Shown here in pieces: positions 6,137 to 7,937 of a stretch of 7,937 bases of DNA. Made by a program: the position numbers and the translations under genes. Under the pieces are notes generated by a model. The model did not search any database. It saw only the letters and a program-made list of their open reading frames with translations, and had not been told where the DNA came from. The stretch comes from an uncultured Clostridia bacterium (lineage in GTDB: Bacteria; Bacillota; Clostridia; Oscillospirales; Ruminococcaceae): the NCBI GenBank assembly GCA_946563605.1, contig CAMNVW010000062.1:1-7937 (forward strand), written 5' to 3'. Positions within the stretch are counted from its first letter, which is position 1, and every line of letters begins with the position of its first letter.

Positions 6137-6914
6137 CACCTTTGCAAACTTTTATGATACATTAACGGATAATATTTCTTATTCGAAAAGGGCGGCTTAC
6201 TTCGACAGTGTAATCCGCAAGTTTTGCCCGAATGCTTCCATCCTGCTGGATCTTGCCTGCGGCACCGGAACGCTTTCGCTGGAACTTGCCAAATTGGGTT
6301 ATGACGTCGTTGGAACAGATGCTTCTGCACAGATGCTTTCCGAAGCGATGCAGAAAAAAGCGCGTATTCTGTATGGAGAGGATTTTGAAAACGAAGAACC
6401 ATCCGATCCGCAGGTGGAAAAGGTTTTGTTCCTCTGCCAGCCAATGCAGGAGCTGGATATGTACGGAACGATTGATGCGGCAATCTGTGCGCTTGACAGT
6501 ATCAACCATATCACCGATCCGGCGGTGGTGCAGAAGGTATTTGACCGCGTGAGCCTTTTCATGAACCCGGGTGCGGTGTTTGTCTTTGACGTCAACAGTG
6601 TTTATAAACACAGGGAAGTGCTGGGCAACAATGTATTTGTGTTTGACCGAGACGACGTCTACTGCGTATGGCAGAACAGCTATTGTGAAGATGGTTTTCA
6701 GGTTCAGATGGATCTGGACTTTTTTGAGTACGATGAGAAAAATGACAGTTACATCCGCACAAGCGAGAGCTTTTGTGAGCGCGCATATACGGATGAGGAA
6801 ATCCGCGGATTTATCCAGAAAAGCGGCTTGAAGCTGGCGGCAGTTTATGCGGAGGACAGCTTTGATCCGGTCGCAGAAGATACGCAGCGGATTATTTATG
6901 TAGCACAAAAATAA
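6126..6914 (+). CDS. Class I SAM-dependent methyltransferase (YqeM-like), substrate unknown
   Basis: The 262-residue product opens with SYNTFANFYDTLTDNISY, the lead-in seen in YqeM-like methyltransferases of Firmicutes. SAM-binding motif I, LLDLACGTG, follows at 40-48. Asp65 in VVGTDAS is the predicted ribose-binding acid. CQPMQELDM and IDAAICALDSINHI fit the post-I and motif IV strands. The C-terminal half is rich in acidic residues and ends in a strand (QRIIYVAQK). No membrane segment or signal peptide is seen. It begins inside the regulator gene (11-nt overlap, AAAAGG just upstream of its ATG) and is followed 40 nt later by hslO, so all three probably share a transcript. The target is unassigned. 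It resembles the methyltransferase at 3497 in fold but differs clearly outside the SAM motifs, so recent duplication is unlikely. Confidence 0.87.
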   Translation: MSYNTFANFYDTLTDNISYSKRAAYFDSVIRKFCPNASILLDLACGTGTLSLELAKLGYDVVGTDASAQMLSEAMQKKARILYGEDFENEEPSDPQVEKVLFLCQPMQELDMYGTIDAAICALDSINHITDPAVVQKVFDRVSLFMNPGAVFVFDVNSVYKHREVLGNNVFVFDRDDVYCVWQNSYCEDGFQVQMDLDFFEYDEKNDSYIRTSESFCERAYTDEEIRGFIQKSGLKLAAVYAEDSFDPVAEDTQRIIYVAQK

Positions 6915-6954
6915 TTTATGTTTTATAAAAATGGGAAAATAAAGAGGAAGATCA

Positions 6955-7842
6955 ATGGGAAAAATTGTTAGAACGATTTCGCGGGATGGAATGGTTATGT
7001 GCTGTGCAGTTGACAGCACCGACGCAGTTGCCCGTATGGAACAGATTCATAAAACATCCGCGGTAGTGACTGCGGCAGAGGGAAGGCTACTCACAGCGGC
7101 TTCTATCATGGGTACCATGCTGAAAAGCAGCAAGGATTCGGTTACGCTGCGCATGGAAGGCGAAGGTCCTGCAGGGATGCTGATTGCGGTTTCCGACGGT
7201 ACCGGCAACGTGAAAGGCTATATGGGCAATCCGGTGGTGGAGATTCCACTCAACAAACAGGGAAAGCTGGATGTAGCGGGCGCAGTCGGCAAGGACGGAT
7301 TTTTGTATGTCATCAAGGACCTGGGAATGAAAGAGCCTTACGTTGGTCAGGTACCAATTGTTTCCGGTGAAATAGCGGAGGACATTACCAACTATTACGC
7401 AACCAGTGAACAGATTCCAACCGTCTGCGGTTTGGGCGTATTGGTTAACCCTGATTTGAGTGTGTCTGCGGCGGGCGGTTATTTACTTCAGCTGCTCCCT
7501 GGCGCTGATGAGGAAACCATCTGCCACGTGGAGGAAAATATCAAAAAGATGCTGCCGGTTTCAACGATGATTCGTCAGGGCATGACACCGGAACAGATTG
7601 CATTTCAGGCGTTGGATGGATTTGATGCGAATATCATTGACGAGTATCAGATGGGCTATGTCTGCGATTGCTCCAGAGCAAGGGTAGAACGCGCGCTGAT
7701 CAGCCTTGGAACAAAGGAACTGGAAGAAATTGAGCAGGAAGGCAAGACGATTGAGGTAGGCTGCCAGTTCTGCGATAAAAAGTATCACTTTACCCAAAAC
7801 GATATCCGCAATCTGATAAAAGCTGTTCAGAGTAAGAAGTAA
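6955..7842 (+). CDS. hslO: Redox-regulated molecular chaperone Hsp33
   Basis: Hsp33 is a cytoplasmic holdase. Reduced, it is inactive with Zn bound by four cysteines; oxidants such as hypochlorite together with heat form disulfides, release zinc and unfold the linker so that it binds unfolding proteins. The 295 residues match the family. The N-terminal domain starts GKIVRTISRDGMVMCCAVDSTD, and its core has GTGNVKGYMGNP. The C-terminal redox switch is complete: Cys237 and Cys239 (CDC), a 30-residue spacer, then Cys270 and Cys273 (CQFC), fitting CXC-X27-32-CXXC. Shine-Dalgarno AGAGGAAG lies 4 nt upstream of the ATG. It closes the second operon, just before a strong terminator. An extra Cys-Cys pair near the N-terminus (CCAVD) is outside the known switch. 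Confidence 0.97.
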   Translation: MGKIVRTISRDGMVMCCAVDSTDAVARMEQIHKTSAVVTAAEGRLLTAASIMGTMLKSSKDSVTLRMEGEGPAGMLIAVSDGTGNVKGYMGNPVVEIPLNKQGKLDVAGAVGKDGFLYVIKDLGMKEPYVGQVPIVSGEIAEDITNYYATSEQIPTVCGLGVLVNPDLSVSAAGGYLLQLLPGADEETICHVEENIKKMLPVSTMIRQGMTPEQIAFQALDGFDANIIDEYQMGYVCDCSRARVERALISLGTKELEEIEQEGKTIEVGCQFCDKKYHFTQNDIRNLIKAVQSKK

Positions 7843-7843
7843 T

Positions 7844-7875
7844 AAAAAACGCTGAGAAAAATCTCAGCGTTTTTT
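7844..7875 (+). terminator. Rho-independent terminator after hslO
   Basis: ACGCTGAGA (7849-7857) and TCTCAGCGT (7862-7870) form a perfect 9-bp stem with an AAAA loop, starting just after the hslO stop. It is flanked by AAAAAA (7844-7849) and TTTTTT (7870-7875), so it can also act on leftward transcripts (bidirectional). Confidence 0.93.
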
Positions 7876-7882
7876 AGACCCC

Positions 7883-7910
7883 AAACTTTTGTTCTAAAAA
7901 ATAAAAGTTT
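7883..7910. repeat. Inverted repeat AAACTTTT / AAAAGTTT
   Basis: Perfect 8-bp arms (7883-7890 and 7903-7910) flank a 12-nt AT-rich spacer, directly after the hslO terminator. The arms are A/T-rich and of low information. It may be part of the same element as the repeat that follows. Confidence 0.4.
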
Positions 7911-7914
7911 TCGC

Positions 7915-7934
7915 CCGCCTTTTACAAAAGGCGG
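7915..7934. terminator. Hairpin CCGCCTTTT / AAAAGGCGG at the right edge, possible terminator of a neighbour
   Basis: Perfect 9-bp arms (7915-7923 and 7926-7934) are separated by only 2 nt, so the physical loop would be larger, with a CCGCC/GGCGG stem. On the minus strand it is followed by GCGAAAACTTTTATTTTTT, a weak T-rich run that could end a leftward gene beyond the window. The plus-strand side lies outside the window. A dispersed intergenic repeat is the alternative. Confidence 0.45.
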
Positions 7935-7937
7935 CAG

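Noticed and set aside
3497..6914. Restriction-modification or other defence system from the two methyltransferases
   Set aside because: Neither has a DPPY/NPPY or PCQ DNA-methyltransferase motif, and no nuclease or specificity gene is nearby.
6921..6930. Palindrome TTTTATAAAA before hslO
   Set aside because: A short A/T-only palindrome between co-directional genes is expected by chance, and no matching -35 box was seen.

Overview
The window looks like an ordinary chromosomal segment from a low-to-moderate-GC Firmicute. Class Clostridia is most likely, perhaps an Oscillospiraceae/Ruminococcaceae-type gut anaerobe. The basis is the lon–engB (ysxC) pair as in Bacillus, a YerC/YecD-type TrpR-like regulator, Firmicute-style Shine-Dalgarno sites, very AT-rich intergenic DNA beside more balanced coding DNA, and the AGKCCESGD form of LysA. 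The genus cannot be fixed from the sequence. All seven confident genes lie on the plus strand, in two transcription units.

Positions 1-357 form a long AT-rich control region. It holds a possible start of a divergent minus-strand gene at the left edge, a 13-T run, a palindrome with CtsR-like half sites, and a near-consensus sigma-A promoter (TTTACA-17-TATAAT) whose -35 box sits in the loop of an inverted repeat. A structured leader of about 180 nt then runs to the lon start at 358.

Unit 1 (358-5641) encodes Lon protease, the ribosome-assembly GTPase EngB/YsxC, an unassigned class I SAM-dependent methyltransferase and diaminopimelate decarboxylase LysA. It ends at a hairpin terminator (5613-5641). 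Spacings of 31-66 nt without visible terminators suggest one transcript that joins protein quality control, ribosome biogenesis and lysine synthesis.

Unit 2 (promoter about 5773-5801, genes 5837-7842) encodes the TrpR-like repressor, a second class I methyltransferase overlapping it by 11 nt, and the redox-switched chaperone Hsp33 (HslO). It ends at a textbook terminator (7844-7875). The last 60 bases hold two further inverted repeats that may belong to a dispersed intergenic element or to a neighbouring gene's terminator.

I found no CRISPR array, transposase, phage gene, toxin-antitoxin pair, tRNA or rRNA, and no convincing new defence or biosynthetic system. The most interesting signals are regulatory: the palindrome-embedded lon promoter, the possible Shine-Dalgarno sequestration in the lon leader, a mini-ORF coupled to the lysA start, and inverted repeats over the yerC promoter.
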